From Vespa crabro (Eukaryota > Arthropoda > Insecta > Hymenoptera > Vespidae): a stretch of 64,000 nt of DNA. Positions 24,194 through 38,058 of this stretch are shown here, in pieces (positions within the stretch are counted from its first letter, which is position 1; the number at the start of each line of letters is the position of its first letter). Position numbers and translations under genes: made by a program. The DNA lies in the NCBI RefSeq assembly GCF_910589235.1, contig NC_060955.1:23886672-23950671 (forward strand), given 5' to 3'. Under the pieces are notes generated by a model. The model searched no databases. It saw only the letters and a list, made by a program, of their open reading frames with translations, and was not told the origin of the DNA.

Positions 24194-25296
24194 CTATATA
24201 TATATACTAACTGTGCCAAATATCCATTTGGCAAGTGGACATTTTTATATAATGTTCAAAGAGAAAGCATGATGACAAATTTTTTAAATTTAGAATTAAA
24301 AGATATTTTGAATTTATTTCTTTTTATCTAAAAAAATTATTTTCAAAAATTATCAGACAGTACAAAACATATATGATTGCATTATATTAAGTGAAAATAT
24401 CTTTCAAAGTAATTATTAGTTTGACTCTGGTAACTACATCATTGTAAGTTAATATCTTAAGTACTTCGAATAATATGAATTACTAAAAGAATAAACAAAA
24501 TTTCATACATTTGTATTTATATCATGACAATTACGTTATATTTACAAATTTTAGAAATTAATTAAATTTGCAGTTTAATTATACTGTTTCTCGATTTTTG
24601 TTTTAAATATGTTAAGCCCTCAGTCTTATATGTACATTATGCATTGAAAGCTTGCTAAAGTCTATTAATAGAACCATAGTTTCTATCACAGCCAGTTTAT
24701 ACAATTTTCCAAGAAATGAAATGAAATGAAATATGTTTTTTCATACAGCATACTTCAAATATAAATATAAAGTGTATATGTGTTAACATTGTTAAAGGCA
24801 AGATGATTATATGAAAGCCATTAAATGTTATAGTCAAATATAAAATCTCATATTATATGGACATATTTTCTTGTGTCCCATTTATAATGGTTTATTAGAA
24901 ATAAACCTTATGTTTTCTGCATAATGTACAACATGACAAATTTTTGACTAGACTCGGGCCATTAGATCACAACACAAGTTTTAAGGTATCCCTATGATAG
25001 AATAAAAATCTAGATTTTCTTGTTTTGATGTATGAAATATGAACTTAACAAAAAAAAATTATGTAATTTCGTTATCATTAATTATAAATGTTATCGCGGT
25101 CTACCGACTTTGTAGTACCTTATAAACTTTATTATGTTAACTATTAAAATAAATATATATTGTATTAAGCAGATAAACATTCATGTTTTATATTTATATA
25201 AGATAAATTAAAAACTTTAAAAATATTCAAATGAATTCCTTCTGCAATTAAAGTAATATACTATAATTCAATTATTGTACTCATTTAGAACTTACA
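23031..25296. other. Intergenic, very AT-rich
   Basis: Lies between the transporter start and the TBC1D23 stop, both on the minus strand. It must contain the transporter promoter and the TBC1D23 3' untranslated region. A TA tract sits at 24159-24188. Only short, low-complexity frames are present, and none has family features. Confidence 0.5.
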
Positions 25297-28200
25297 TTAG
25301 TTAGATGTTTTCAATTGTTTTAGAATTTGTTGTGTGATTAATTTAGTTGCTTCACTTGCATTAGGTATAAGAAATTTATCCATATCAGAAATCACTGTAT
25401 CATTATATTGTGTAGTACCATATTTGAAAGTAATTAGGTCTGAATGTCGTTTTCTAGATGTTATTTTAACAATACTAGTTAATGGACGTTTAACGATTAC
25501 GTGTGCTGCACCCTTACGTTCTTGTATCTCACGAAGTACAATGAGATGGCTATCGGTAATTAACAATAAACTATAACAGAAAAATACGAAATAAATATAT
25601 GCTTTTACATATTTCTGTGATAAGAACGTTCGAAATTAAAATTTTGTTTACCTATCGCAAAGATCTCCATTAACTTTAACTTCTTGACACTTGAAGGAAT
25701 GTAATAATTTAGGATCTTTCATCCATTGCTGGATAGATACAACTTCAATAGGTTCCTCACTTTCATTATTGGTCATTGTCATATCTAAACAAAAATTTTG
25801 GTCATTTAAATAAGTTAAGTCATATCTTAAAAAGAGTTAAGCACTGATCATTAACTCACCTAGTTCTTGATCATCATCTATACTAAAAACGGGTGCCGTT
25901 TTTCTTGATCGTCTAATGTATTCTAAATCTTTATTACCCTTTATATCCATATTGCTATTAACACTTGCAGAAGGATTAACAATATAATCGAAAAGTTTCC
26001 CTTTCACTTTTTGACTCTTTAATCTCATTACCATACCAATCTTACCAAAAAGATCAGTATTATTGTTTTTCGTTTTATCTGGACTTGCTTCGTTTGAATT
26101 AGTCTCAGACATGTTGGCATTACATACCAAACAATGTTGTGAATTATGATCGACCAAACTGGAAACCACTTCATCTCCAAAATATTCATGTATTGCTAGA
26201 GAATTTTAACAAAATCTTGTATAATTTTGTATTTACTTCATTAATAATAAAAAGAATTTATTAAATATATTTGATCATACCTTGATACCCTAAAGTAACC
26301 ATACTCACATATTGAGTGTGTTTTTGTAAAAAAGAAGCCACTACCATATGAGTATATCGATCTTCCTCTTGTCTACCACTACCTAAAAAGCAAAGATGTT
26401 CTCCTCCTGCGTGCGAACCAACAGCTAATGCTTGACGTTGTGCTTGTAATAATCCTTGTACCGCAGTAGCAAATGCAGATGGTTCTTGAAGCATCTAAAA
26501 TAATTAACTTATTGGATAATATTTATTTACAATAAAAATAGTAATAATTAACATACCAAGTTACAATCTAAATGAAATGCAGTTGGCAAATGCCCTGCGT
26601 TATACTGTTCTGCAGGTCGACAGTCCACTAAAAAAAATCTAACCGATTCAACAGAATTATTAGACACGGACGAAGTTTCAATTGCATTTTCTACTAATTC
26701 TTGAGCCGATACTGGTAAACATAAAGCATGCGATATCAATTTATTTTCATAATTATCACCAAACATTATAGGGTACAGATCATGTTTAAATGATGATGGC
26801 GTTTTCATTGCGTAATATTGTGCTAATGAGCAAAAATCTGTTACATCTTCAGCCTCCAAAGCACATGGCATCATTGATATGGCATCTATTATACTTTGTT
26901 TATCATCATCTTTCATGCTTAATATTTGTTCTCTGTACAAAAATGAAAATAAAAGTTCGATCTTATATATAATATTTATATAATAATTGTATAGTTAACA
27001 AAGAAATTAATTATATTCTCTGACCTTGCATTTATTACCATTATAAGAGAAAGAAACAACATGAAAAAAGGATCAGCTTGCATAAAATATAAATCCCACA
27101 TTGTACACACTGCTGGCAAGGAACATACACCAGCGAATAAAGTATTCACCCAACCTTTTGTGTACTGATCAGGTGATACCCTTTTTGTATCCAAAAAAGA
27201 ACACAATTCTGGCTCATGGTATAACAACAAAAGTCGCAATACAGAACTGTATATTTCACCTCTGTGGAAGATAAAAATATATGAATGATATTATACACTT
27301 TTTAGATAAAATTTATATAATAATGAATTTTGACCTTGGAATATATAGTTCTTTTATTGCCTCAAATAAATTATATGTTGCGGAACGTGGTAATTTTAGA
27401 GCTACCAATGGACCTAATAATTCTAACCAACCATTTCCTCTCTCATATTGTGCCACCTTAGTTTTACAGTAATATGTTATAATTGATTCCAAGTCAGAAA
27501 CAACAAAAACCTTATCTTCATCGTCATTTCCAAGTTTTGCTATATTAATGGAAAATATTATATGAAATAATATAAAAATTATCAAATCAATAATTATCTG
27601 TAAAAAATCAATTTATACTTTGGAACAATAAAAAAAAAGAAAAAAAAAAAGAAAACAAAAAAAAGAAGACAAAAATGGACTCACCAACAAATTCTTGACA
27701 ATCATCTCGTATAATATTTTGTTCTGGCAAATCAAAGACTTCATTGAACTGACTTAGTTGATTACCTCGATCTGTAACATTTAAACATGCTTGCCAAACA
27801 TCTGGTCTTAGATCTTCCGGAACTGCTTGACCTTTACAAATTGCATATATGTCAGAGGCAGACGGTGCTTCCGTATCAAGCAATGCTGCTTCTAATTCCA
27901 GTACCCTATTTAATTACCAATAAATTCCAATTAAACATATTAATTATCCAGATAAATATTTTTACTATCTCAGATACTTGTAATAATATTTAAAATTCAA
28001 TTTTAATAATATTGATATATATACTATAAATTGTGTGTGTGTGTGTGTATGTGTGATATAAAAAGTATATATATATATATAGACAAATAGAGGAGAGATA
28101 AAGAAGCTTAAAATCAAGTGATAATATTCATATGTAAATTATTGGATATAAAAATATGGTGAGATAAACCTCATGCATTACCATATTTATTATTTTCATT

Positions 28201-28538
28201 ATTTTCACTCATAATACGATAATGTAATTTAATAGAATGTTTTAACGCATATCTTATTTAAATTGTTTTTATATATCGATAATGTTATCTAAATTCATAT
28301 ATTAAAAATACATATATAAATTAAATAGTAAATAATCTAGTGAATATCACAACAAACATACGATAAATTGACAATACGTATGAATATTAACAAATCAATT
28401 AGATTGTTTAAATTTAATAAACACAGAGCAACGTTAAATCGCATAATGTATAAATATCGTTACGAAAATTAAAGATATTGAAAAATAATATGTTGTTACA
28501 AAGACGTACCACGTCTTGCCTTCTTCTTGTATTGCCAT
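25297..28538 (-). CDS. TBC1D23: TBC1 domain family member 23
   Basis: Trans-Golgi adaptor that links golgin-captured endosomal vesicles to the WASH complex. Exons: 28510-28538, 27685-27905, 27335-27539, 27025-27261, 26557-26932, 26281-26494, 25860-26195, 25652-25784, 25297-25570; 2,025 nt, 674 residues (human about 699). A TBC domain covers about residues 30-300 (GQAVPEDLRPDVWQACL, GWLELLGPLVALKLP, WDLYFMQADPFFMLFLSL). Known TBC1D23 proteins are considered inactive as Rab GAPs. A rhodanese-like domain follows (about 315-420; FFLVDCRPAEQYNAGHLP, spanning two exons). A charged linker with a Cys pair (HCLVCNANM) leads to the C-terminal PH-like domain (about 540-674; DSHLIVLREIQERKG, YNDTVISDMDKFLIP). 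The ATG at 28538 is the only good start, giving MAIQEEGKTW. It is divergent from TOM70. Confidence 0.93.
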
Positions 28539-29543
28539 TTTGATAAGTGTCACAATTAAAACGTGATACAATATTGGCTTAAAAGAAATAACGTTTTCTA
28601 ATTATATTTATTTGCATATACTGTATGCCTCCGACTAATAAGCATCATCCGAAAAGTTTGATAACTTTTGTGACGATTCTCAAACTTCATAACCTCTTTA
28701 AAATTTAACAAGCTTCTGGTATGAAAGTTGATAAAACACCGTTCCTGTTGACAGAACATCTTTCCGGGAAAATCTTGCGCATGCGCATAGAAAAGAGCGC
28801 ATAATCGTTGAACGTAATACATCATTCAAATGTATATCCTTAAAAATGAACGACGATTAAAATTAATAAAAACAATATTAACGATTAAGAGATTATTTCG
28901 TTAAATATATCATATTTATTTTAATTAGGCTTATTCTTTTTTGTACTTTTATTGTTTCACAAGAATGTTTATGGACGAACGGATTAAAAAAGGTAATTAC
29001 CATTTCTCGTTATCCATCATTGTGCTTAAATAGAAAATAGAAGTAGAAAATTTTGAAAAATTTATAATGGAAAAATTGGAAAATAATAAAATTGCTTTGT
29101 AATCTTTAAAGTTGAAAAAAATAAAGAGAAATAATATAAAAGCAAAGAGAAGATAATCCATGACAACGAATAACAGCGACAACTTCTCGAAATGGCGGAA
29201 TGAAGAACTAAACGTAAGCCTTAAACATTTTATAGCGCTTCTTAAGGAGCTGAAGTGGTTCACAGAACGATTGTGATTAATCGTAGGGTGGAACGTAGTT
29301 GTAGGAAATGTACATGATTTTCTGTATTGGGACTTATTAAAGTGAATTGGAATGAACTAGAATTAAAAATTTCTTTTCTCTTTTTTCTTTCGTAATACGT
29401 CATTCCGCATGACCACGCAACTCTGGCTATCTAAACGCTCTCCAACAGCGTATCGGTGAGAGCAAACGAGAAGCAATTTATAAAGAAGAAATAAAGAAAA
29501 AAGCAATTTTGGAGAGTAATTAGATTAATTTCAATAATAAAAC
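28539..29543. promoter_or_regulatory. Shared 5' region of TBC1D23 and TOM70
   Basis: The 1.0 kb between two divergently oriented start codons must hold both promoters and 5' untranslated regions. It is AT-rich with a locally richer patch at about 28740-28800 next to TBC1D23. No TATA-like element can be singled out against this background, and there is no supported coding frame. Confidence 0.4.
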
Positions 29544-32135
29544 ATGCCAGCAGCAAACAGTGTGGGTAGTATAACCAGCAGTGCATTACCAAAATGGCAA
29601 CTCGCTTTAGCGGTAGGAGCCCCGGTAGCTTTAGGACTTGGCTACATGTATTATAAAAGTAGTACAAAGCCATCCTCTAAACCAGAACGTGGTAAATCAA
29701 AATATAGCTCTCGAGAAAATGGTACTAAGACTGACAAGCAAATTTCGATAGATGAAGATTGCAATTTAAAATCCGAAAATGCATCACAAATCGAGGTTAG
29801 AATACCATCAGGATTTTCATTGATCGTGGAAAATATATAAATAAGATTTAACGAATAAGGATATATGTATTAAGACACACACACACACATACATAATATC
29901 ATAAATGTCTGATTTATAAAAATACGTCTATTAATTTTTATCATCCTTTTGGTATAATCCATTAAGTCATGATATCATATATACTTAATTTAATTAGTAT
30001 CAATTGCAAAAGTGCTTATTTGATATTTACTCAATTTATTGGATTCTTTTTAAAATGATGTTGTCATATATCATACATTTCTTCATGTCTTATTACATTA
30101 TATAAATTGTTAAAGAAACTTATAAGATATAATTGAACATTTTCGATCACTTAAAATGAAAGTTATTTTATTGTAGACTCCTTTAGAAAAGGCCCAAAAA
30201 TTCAAGGATGAAGGCAATGTTTACTTTAAAATGGGAAAATACGATGAAGCAATAGCCTTATACAATAATGCTATCGATACCTGTCCAAAAGATAATAAGG
30301 AAGAACTTGCTATATATTATCAAAATAGAGCTGCAGCTTATGAACATTTGGTAAAAATTTTGTTCAATTCAATTACTCCAATTATAGGTGATATATATAC
30401 ATGAGATATTACTTTATAGAGAAAATATAGCGCGGTAAAAGCGGATTGTACAAAAGCATTAGAATTAAATCCAAGATACGCAAAAGCATTTTTACGTAGA
30501 GGAAGAGCTCTAGAACATAGCAATGATTTGGAACATGCCTTAGAAGATGTTACTACAGCTTGTGTTTTAGAAGGATTTGTCAATCAATCTGCTTTAACAA
30601 CAGCGGATAGAGTTCTAAAACAACTTGGTAAGTTTGGTAAAAAAATTTAATTTTTAATAGATTAGATTACATTAAAATAAATAATTATTATAATTCTCTA
30701 TTTGTAGGTAAACAACATGCTCAAGAACATTGGGCAAATAAAAAGTTTGTCCTGCCAAGCAAACACTTTATCAAAACATACATCAATTCGTTTCATAATG
30801 ATCCAATTTTTCCTACATCCATAAAGTTACATTATGATAATCCCTCCATGTAAGTATTCACAAATGATTATGATTTATTTTTTTTGATGATTATATTTTT
30901 ATGACAAATATTTAACAACATGGAAACTTATAATGTTTGTATTTTTCTTTAATGCTGCAGAGGCTTTACAAAAATCATGAAAGCATTAGATGATCAAGAT
31001 TATGATAACATAATATCACTTTGTACAAATGAAATTGATAGCGAACAATTAGACGTCCTACCATGGAAAATGGAAATGTTACTTCTCAGAGCAACATTTT
31101 ATTTACTTTTAGGGAAACATGATGCGGCATTAGAAGATTTTGAAAAAATTGTAAATTCGACTGATGCATCTAAAGAAATAAAAGTTAATGCTTTAATCAA
31201 AAGAGCAAGCTTACATATGCAACTTGAAAATCCAGAAAAAAGTTTCATTGATTTTGATTTAGCTGTTAATATTGATCCAAATTGTAGTGATATTTATCAT
31301 CATAGAGGACAGGTAATGTGTCCGTTAATTAAATTGTATAAATGATATATTTTTCAACACGAATAATTAAATTTTATATTATATATACATATAGGTAAAC
31401 TTACTTATGGAAAAAATAGACGAAGCAAAAGAAGATTTTCAAAAAGCTGTGGATTTAAATCCTGATTTTGGACTAGCATATGTACAAAAATGTTATACAG
31501 ATTATCGTTATGCCATAGTCAAAAGAGATGTACTTTTGGTAGAAAGTTGTTTAAAAAATTTTGAAAAAGCATTTGAAAAATTCCCTGACTGTCCTGAATG
31601 CTATACATTATATGCTGAGGTATATTATATATTCTATAACCATCATATATTATATGGATTAATATTTTATGAATTATTGTATAATATAGATATTGTCAGA
31701 AACGTTGGATTATGTGAAAGCAGATTCGTATTTTGCTAAAGCAATTGAAAAAGATCCATATAATGCCAGTATATATGTGCATAGAGGATTATTGCAGTTA
31801 CAATGGACTAATACCACTGATAAAGCTATTGAATACATAAACAAAGCATTGAAGCTTGATGACAAATGTAAATTTGGATATGAAACTTTAGCAACGATAG
31901 AAGTACAAAGGTATATATAATTTTTAATATAAGTCTGATGCTTTTATAATCATGTACTTTCTTTTATAGAGGAAATTATAAAGAAGCAATAGAACTGTTT
32001 GATAAGGCTTTAGCACTAAGTCGCACATCAATGGAACTTACACATCTTTACAGTTTAAGGGATGGAGCAAAAGCACAGCTTACCATACAAGACAGATTCA
32101 GATCAGATGTTAAAAATCTACAGAATATGTCGTAA
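29544..32135 (+). CDS. TOMM70: Mitochondrial import receptor subunit TOM70
   Basis: Outer-membrane receptor that takes chaperone-bound preproteins (carriers in particular) and passes them to the TOM pore. Exons: 29544-29795, 30177-30350, 30420-30627, 30708-30849, 30961-31312, 31395-31619, 31690-31910, 31970-32135; 1,740 nt, 579 residues (human 608). The N-terminal anchor is residues 18-37 (WQLALAVGAPVALGLGYMYY), followed by a polar linker. The clamp TPRs start near residue 86 (FKDEGNVYFKMGKYDEAIALY; ELNPRYAKAFLRRGRAL), and a long C-terminal TPR superhelix follows (DEAKEDFQKAVDLNPDFGLA; FAKAIEKDPYNASIYVHRG; RGNYKEAIELFDKALALS). The TPR order and the hydrophobic N-terminus together separate TOM70 from other TPR cochaperones. 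Confidence 0.95.
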
Positions 32136-33529
32136 AATCTTTCACGTTTTTATGTCAAGAAAATTGAAATAGGTATAATACATAAAATAAAAAAAAAAAA
32201 AGAAAATGTACCAGTTCTTTGCTCGTGCAAATGCAAAAGCACACGTTCCTATATGAAGCTATAGTTTAAATTTTATATTCATAGTATTTCCATTGCAATA
32301 ATTATTATTGCATATAAAGTTAAACAGCTTTGATTGATTAATATCAAAAAATATTGAAATTTTTATAAATGTATTTATTATTTGCACGGTTTTTTCTTGT
32401 GATGTATATACATTATAACTCTTCAATATTTTTACACGATTTTATGTTGTTACGATTTAATTTTAATATTCTTCATAAACAATCTTTCTATGTTGTTAAT
32501 ATTGCCATATAGTTTACTTAGTTTACATTTTTTCAGAGATAATTCCTAAAATATCTCACCTTTTATAATATTCTATAGCATTTAATTTACAATTAAGTTT
32601 GTTATGAATAACAATATTATATTCTATCAATTGAAAACATTTCCCACTACTGATGAAGTATTGAACAGCCTTTATACAGATAATTGCACTTTTTAGATAT
32701 CTTTATTTTAAATGTATTTTGTTTATTTTTATGTATTTAATATATATGTGCGTATATATATATATATATTATATAAAAATATACATATGTATGTATATAC
32801 ATATATATATCCTCTCAATTTATAAAAATTCTATAACAGATAACATTATTATTTTCAGCTTTGTTTTCTAAATCCAGTATTTATGAAAGGCTATACATCT
32901 TTCATTTCTAAAAGTATGTTAAATTGTTGTGTAAAATTTCTATTAATATATTTTATTTATAATGTTTTAAACTTGTATATTTTTTATAGATTAAACGATA
33001 AAGAAAAAACACTGAAATTAATTGTAACTTATAAAATATGAAAAGTATTAATTTTTCTTTTCACAAATTAAAAAAAAAATAAATAAATAACACGTGTTGT
33101 TCAAAACAGATAATAAACTCTAATTGTGAATTGAAATAAATCTTTTGTATTATCTTGTACATAAAATTACAGAAAGTTTTTAAACAAGTTATATACAATT
33201 TATACAATAGACTTAATAACTCATAAGCTTATAACATTACGATAATTATTTCTTTATATCTTTGATTTTCTTACTGAGGAACCAATGAAACAAATGTGAA
33301 TGTAATTTGAAAATATACATATTTCACAGTCTTATCTAGAAATTATATTACTAAGGATCCATAAAGTATAAGCCTTTCATATGTACGCTTACAATTTGTT
33401 TATAAATCTATATATTAATCTAATGTAAAAATCACAGTAGTAGACATATTATTACAAGTTCTTTATATACAAAGAAGAATGTAACACCTACTACACACAG
33501 ATATAATTATTTATTGTTTCTGCTTTACT
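32136..33529. other. Convergent 3' region of TOM70 and DPAGT1
   Basis: Both flanking genes end here, so it is mostly 3' untranslated sequence of either strand. An AATAAA-like run occurs near 32188 on the plus strand. TA/TATG tracts lie around 32753-32810. No coding or structured RNA signal is seen. Confidence 0.45.
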
Positions 33530-33897
33530 TCAAATATCATAAAATACTGAAGCAAGTGGATAACGTACAACAAATGCTAAACAGCTACAAAGAACCTAAA
33601 AGATTCATATGTTAAGTGTACATAATCTCATATAAAAAAAAAATATATATATATTAGTTAGTATAACATTTTTATAAAAAAATATATGAATACCTGTAAT
33701 AATATCAAAATTAATGTTAGCGCAGATTCCCTTGTTGGTCCAATATTAATTAATAAAAAATTTATTAGAGTTAAGTTATTGCAAGTCACAGTGTCTTCAC
33801 TACTCTTTTGCCATTGAACAATTTTTATGGTTCTGAAGACCCACATTAAAAATTTACCTATTTAAAAAATAACTCATTTCATGATCTAGATAAAAAG

Positions 33898-33935
<38 letters not shown>

Positions 33936-34433
33936 ATTTTATCAATACAACATACCTGAAGGATTCAGGTCAGAATATCTAAATACTGTGACACTAGTTT
34001 CCAATTTATCCGTATCTTTATTGTACCTGTAGTCAAATATAGGACTGGTTTTTCTCTCGTTTTTCTTTTTTTTTTAACAATATATAGTTATATATTATTA
34101 TTGGTGAGAGAAAACTTACTTTGGTAGTCTATGTCTAGGGCATGGTATAAAATGGAACAGTTGTGGTATACTATACAGAAAATTAATAATTTGTGGAATA
34201 AAAAATAATAAAGTAGTTTTACTAAAATGGCCAATAATACCAACAACTGCGAACGTCATTCCAGATAGATAACAAAATGTATCTCCTACGAATACTTTTG
34301 ATGGATACCTTAAACAAAATAAGACAATTTTAATACCGTTTATTTATTATTACTAAAGATATGATTTGTCTTAAACTAATTAGCGACTGTGCTTTGGAAC
34401 GAATAATAATTTATATTATAAATTATTCGTATG

Positions 34434-34475
<42 letters not shown>

Positions 34476-37400
34476 ACTTAATTTATTTATCATATGAACA
34501 ACGCATACAAGCAAAACTAAATAGAAAACTTTATGCTAGTCAACGAACAGCAACATATAGTTTCCATTTATATTCCATGATCGTCGATCGCCGAACTAAT
34601 GGTCAACGTAAGACGCATGCGCCTTACGAATAGTCATGATCACGCTTGCCGACGAATTTGACGAATGGACGTACGATGAGGTTGGAGTATAGTCGCGCAT
34701 TCGGGCGTGGTTTTACACGACGTTTAAGACGATTTCAAGAAAGTCTAAAAGATTCAGAAGGAAGGAACCGAGAATCAAAATAAAAGTACGGTTAACGGCG
34801 AGTTTAAAAATATGCGTTACTATATAACAAAAGACGATCTTCCTAGCAGCGGAATACCGAGAATCGAATAGAAGGCGTTAGTTAGTTAGCGAGGACGCTG
34901 CTGTTCGTCCAGTCAACGGAGCCATTCGAAATTAAATGGCACGTCGGAGAGCAGTGACGTCACGACTTGAACGTCACGTCGCGGGGGCATTGAATCCTCG
35001 TCACGTTTTATCGTGAGTTTATATCAAATTTTATACACACAGATTAGCTTTTCTATTGTAATATAATACTGTCATGATGTTTCAAAATTTAAAACGTCGA
35101 TTATTTAGATCACAAAGTAATCATTTTGTCTCTTATTATTATTGAGAAACATGTATTAATTATTTCAAATAAAAATGGTCTTCTTTTACTTATACGCGAT
35201 AACTATCTTGGTTAGAATATCCATTAAATCAAATATTATTGATATCTATGACAAAATAAAATTATATATAAATGAAATAATGTATAAATTTTTGTACAAA
35301 TAAACGTTGAATTTTCAGATTATATTGTTTATTTGATTAGGTAGAAGAAATGTCTTACTTCAGGAAAAATACAGATAGAAAGACATAAAATGAAAAACTG
35401 AACTTTTTTTTAACGCGGAGAATAGTGCCATGCAGACCCGCCTAGATGGGAAGCTGGCGTTACTTTATACGTTGTTGGTTTTACAAGTTCTTATTGTTAT
35501 GGTTTATGTTATAACAACTCCACCATCTGAAATAGTTGTTGCCAGTACACGTAGTTCTGTCAGTTTTGTAAACTTTGAAGAAACTCAGGTAAAGAGAATT
35601 TTATATCATTCTACAGAGATTACATTATCGTGAAGAACTATGAAATTTTTATCTAATTACAGGGTCATCATACAGAACGAACAATACATAAAAGACTTCC
35701 AAAATATCAGACAATCAGCGGTGAGACATACCTAAATGATATCAGAACTTTTAAATTATTTCGAATATACAATCATACTATATGTTGGAAGGATGGAGTC
35801 GATGATCGTAAAATGAGAACTAACGAAATCTCTGAAAAATGTATATGTAATCAAGGTTGGCATGGGATAGATTGTGGACAACCCGAAGTCGTTTGGAGAG
35901 CAATCATGGCATCTAAGCAAAATATTAAACTAACACATCGTAAAATAGCTAGACGTATAATTCATACTTTTTACCTAAACGAATATAATTCGGCAATTGC
36001 AGAAGTTATTGTAGAAGAACTATATGATGTAGTTGATCTTTTTGTAATTTGTGATTTTAATGGTGCAGAAGATAATTTTCATCATAAATTATCTAAAGGA
36101 TTGTTGCAGCGGGAACAAAATAAGATTTTATATATAAATGCAGCAACAAAATCTCGCAAACCATCGAGAGTACTATCTAAGTACATATGGGAGAAAGTAA
36201 AGACTGTAGTGCAGAATTTAAGAGACGATGATATTTATGTAATGACTGAGCCAGAGCAAATATTAAATTCTAGAGCATTGATGTTCCTTAAAGTATACGA
36301 CGGGTGGCCTCAGCCTATTGGCTTCAGGCTAAGATGGTTAATCTATGGTTTTTATTGGCAACACCCACTTAAAACAACAATAACTCTTAACGCATATACT
36401 ATCGGATTGATGCATGAAGCTTATAAATCAAATTCTATAATTCTCCAAAAACAATTATTGGAAGAAACGAGCGAAAGAGATGTTCTTGGCTTAGTTATTG
36501 GAGACTTAAATCATTATGGAGGATGGTATTGTTATCTGTGTCAACCCCCAGCCAATATTATAATTAATCTTCGTACTACAAGAAAGTCTGAAAAAATGCT
36601 CAAAATTGAAAAAAGGATTGATGTACCTTTTATAGAAGATCTTATAGGAAGTGGCTTATGGATAGATGGTAAAACTAACCTCTTAAGAGTCTCTAAATCT
36701 CATGATTTGTATTTTGCTCCTGAAACTGTACTCAATAATACGTGGAAATATGACTGGCTGATAGAAAATTTTTATGCTAAATTAGACTATTATTGAGACA
36801 CTGGTCATACTCTGACTGTGATATTACTTCATACTCAGTACTCGGCATATATTGTATGATATTATATACTGAATTTATATACTAAAATACTATGTTGATT
36901 AAAATATGAATGTTAAATGATTTATACATATATAACTTATAAAGAAATGAATGGCCTATGTTCTTACTTTTAATTCTAGATCTCCTTTACCTTAGATTAT
37001 AAATATTAATTTAATATTTCTTTATCACTTTTAATACTGTTAATAAAATTTAACTTACCAATTATATTTAAGAAGAGCAAGAGAAGTTGCTATGTATGGA
37101 AGTATAAAGTATAATGAAAATCTATGTGCTTTCCACAGATCCCCAGATAGCTCTATAATATTGAATATTACTATACTGACGGCAATAATTAAACTCTGAC
37201 CAACCTCCAAACCATTTATACCGGCCAATATGTTTATAGCATTTGTACAAAATACTGCTAACATTCCCATGTATACATAATAAAATATCCATAGATCTAC
37301 CGAATATCCAAGCCAAATTCTTAAAGGTTTTGGCACTATGATCAATGTAGAATTAAAGTTTACATAATAGACCATTAAGAGTGGTAAAGTGGCAATAGTA

Positions 37401-38058
37401 GGTAATAATAATTTATGCCGCCAACGAAGATCCAAAACATCATCGGCAAAGCCCAAAAGCAGCATACAACATATTGAAAGTAGAGCTGCCAAAAATTCAA
37501 CAAACTGTAATATAAGTTAATAAGTCATTAATCTTCTCATTGAAATATTAAAGAAATTTCATAAGTTATCCAAATTTTAGAAAATTTTTCATTTCTTTCT
37601 ATATCATGTATTTATGTTAATATTCATTGAAAATTACATAAATATATTAATTTACCTCATTGTGCGGAAAATTTTCATTTTTGAGGATATAATCTGTGAA
37701 CGGTACGGGAATAAATAAAAACATTGTTACGAGAAATATACATCCTGTAACAACGCCTAATGCTTCCGGACTGTAAGAATGAATTTGATAAAAGTAATAT
37801 GAAATAACGAGTGTTCTTTTTTTTTTTTTTGTTTTTTCTTTTTTTTTTCTTTTTCTTTATATGTGTATAAATTTTGTTAATCACTTACATTTTCAGACTG
37901 TTCCTCTTATTCATATCAATTCCATAGAGGTTAGCTTTAACGAAGAGATCTTTTAATTTAGGAATCAAATTTAAAGTAAAAAAATATGCACCGATTGACA
38001 TAATAACGTCAATCGATAATGGAAGGATCAATTGCCACATATCACTCTCAGGACTCAT
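33530..38058 (-). CDS. DPAGT1: UDP-GlcNAc:dolichyl-phosphate GlcNAc-1-phosphate transferase
   Basis: Catalyses the first step of N-glycan precursor synthesis in the ER membrane, making GlcNAc-PP-dolichol; this is the target of tunicamycin. Exons: 37889-38058, 37656-37770, 37059-37504, 34120-34308, 33956-34026, 33694-33857, 33530-33595; 1,221 nt, 406 residues (human 408). It is a multi-helix membrane protein. The catalytic Asp motif FADDVLDLRWRHK, the NILAGINGLEVGQS loop, PSKVFVGDTFCYLSGM and the C-terminal IPCPRHRLP segment are all intact. The 22-codon last exon ends VRYPLASVFYDI as expected. The 2.7-kb intron between exons 3 and 4 contains the GT17 gene on the other strand. Its start is divergent from RNF14. 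Confidence 0.95.
34640..35012 (+). promoter_or_regulatory. Probable promoter and untranslated first exon of the GT17 gene
   Basis: This block inside the DPAGT1 intron is visibly richer in GC and CpG than its surroundings (for example around 34920-34995). It ends at a good plus-strand donor, TTTATC|gtgagt, after 35012. Acceptor-like sequence (tttgattag) occurs near 35340, upstream of the GT17 start codon. I read it as the promoter plus a noncoding exon. Confidence 0.45.
35430..36796 (+). CDS. MGAT3: Beta-1,4-mannosyl-glycoprotein GlcNAc-transferase-like (GT17), nested
   Basis: GT17 enzymes add the bisecting GlcNAc to the core mannose of N-glycans in the Golgi. Exons: 35430-35588 and 35663-36796; 1,293 nt, 430 residues. 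It is a type II protein with a membrane anchor at about residues 10-31 (LLYTLLVLQVLIVMVYVIT). A small EGF-like stub with Cys pairs, KCICNQGWHGIDCGQP, precedes the catalytic domain. The domain shows the GT17 hallmarks: HTFYLNEYNSAIAEVIVEEL, DLFVICDFNGAEDNFHHKL, an acidic DDDIYVMTEPEQI stretch in the place of a DxD-type site, and GGWYCYLCQPPANIIINL. The gene sits on the plus strand in a DPAGT1 intron; both proteins work on the same glycan pathway, early and late. Whether the insect enzyme keeps bisecting activity is not known from sequence. Confidence 0.9.
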
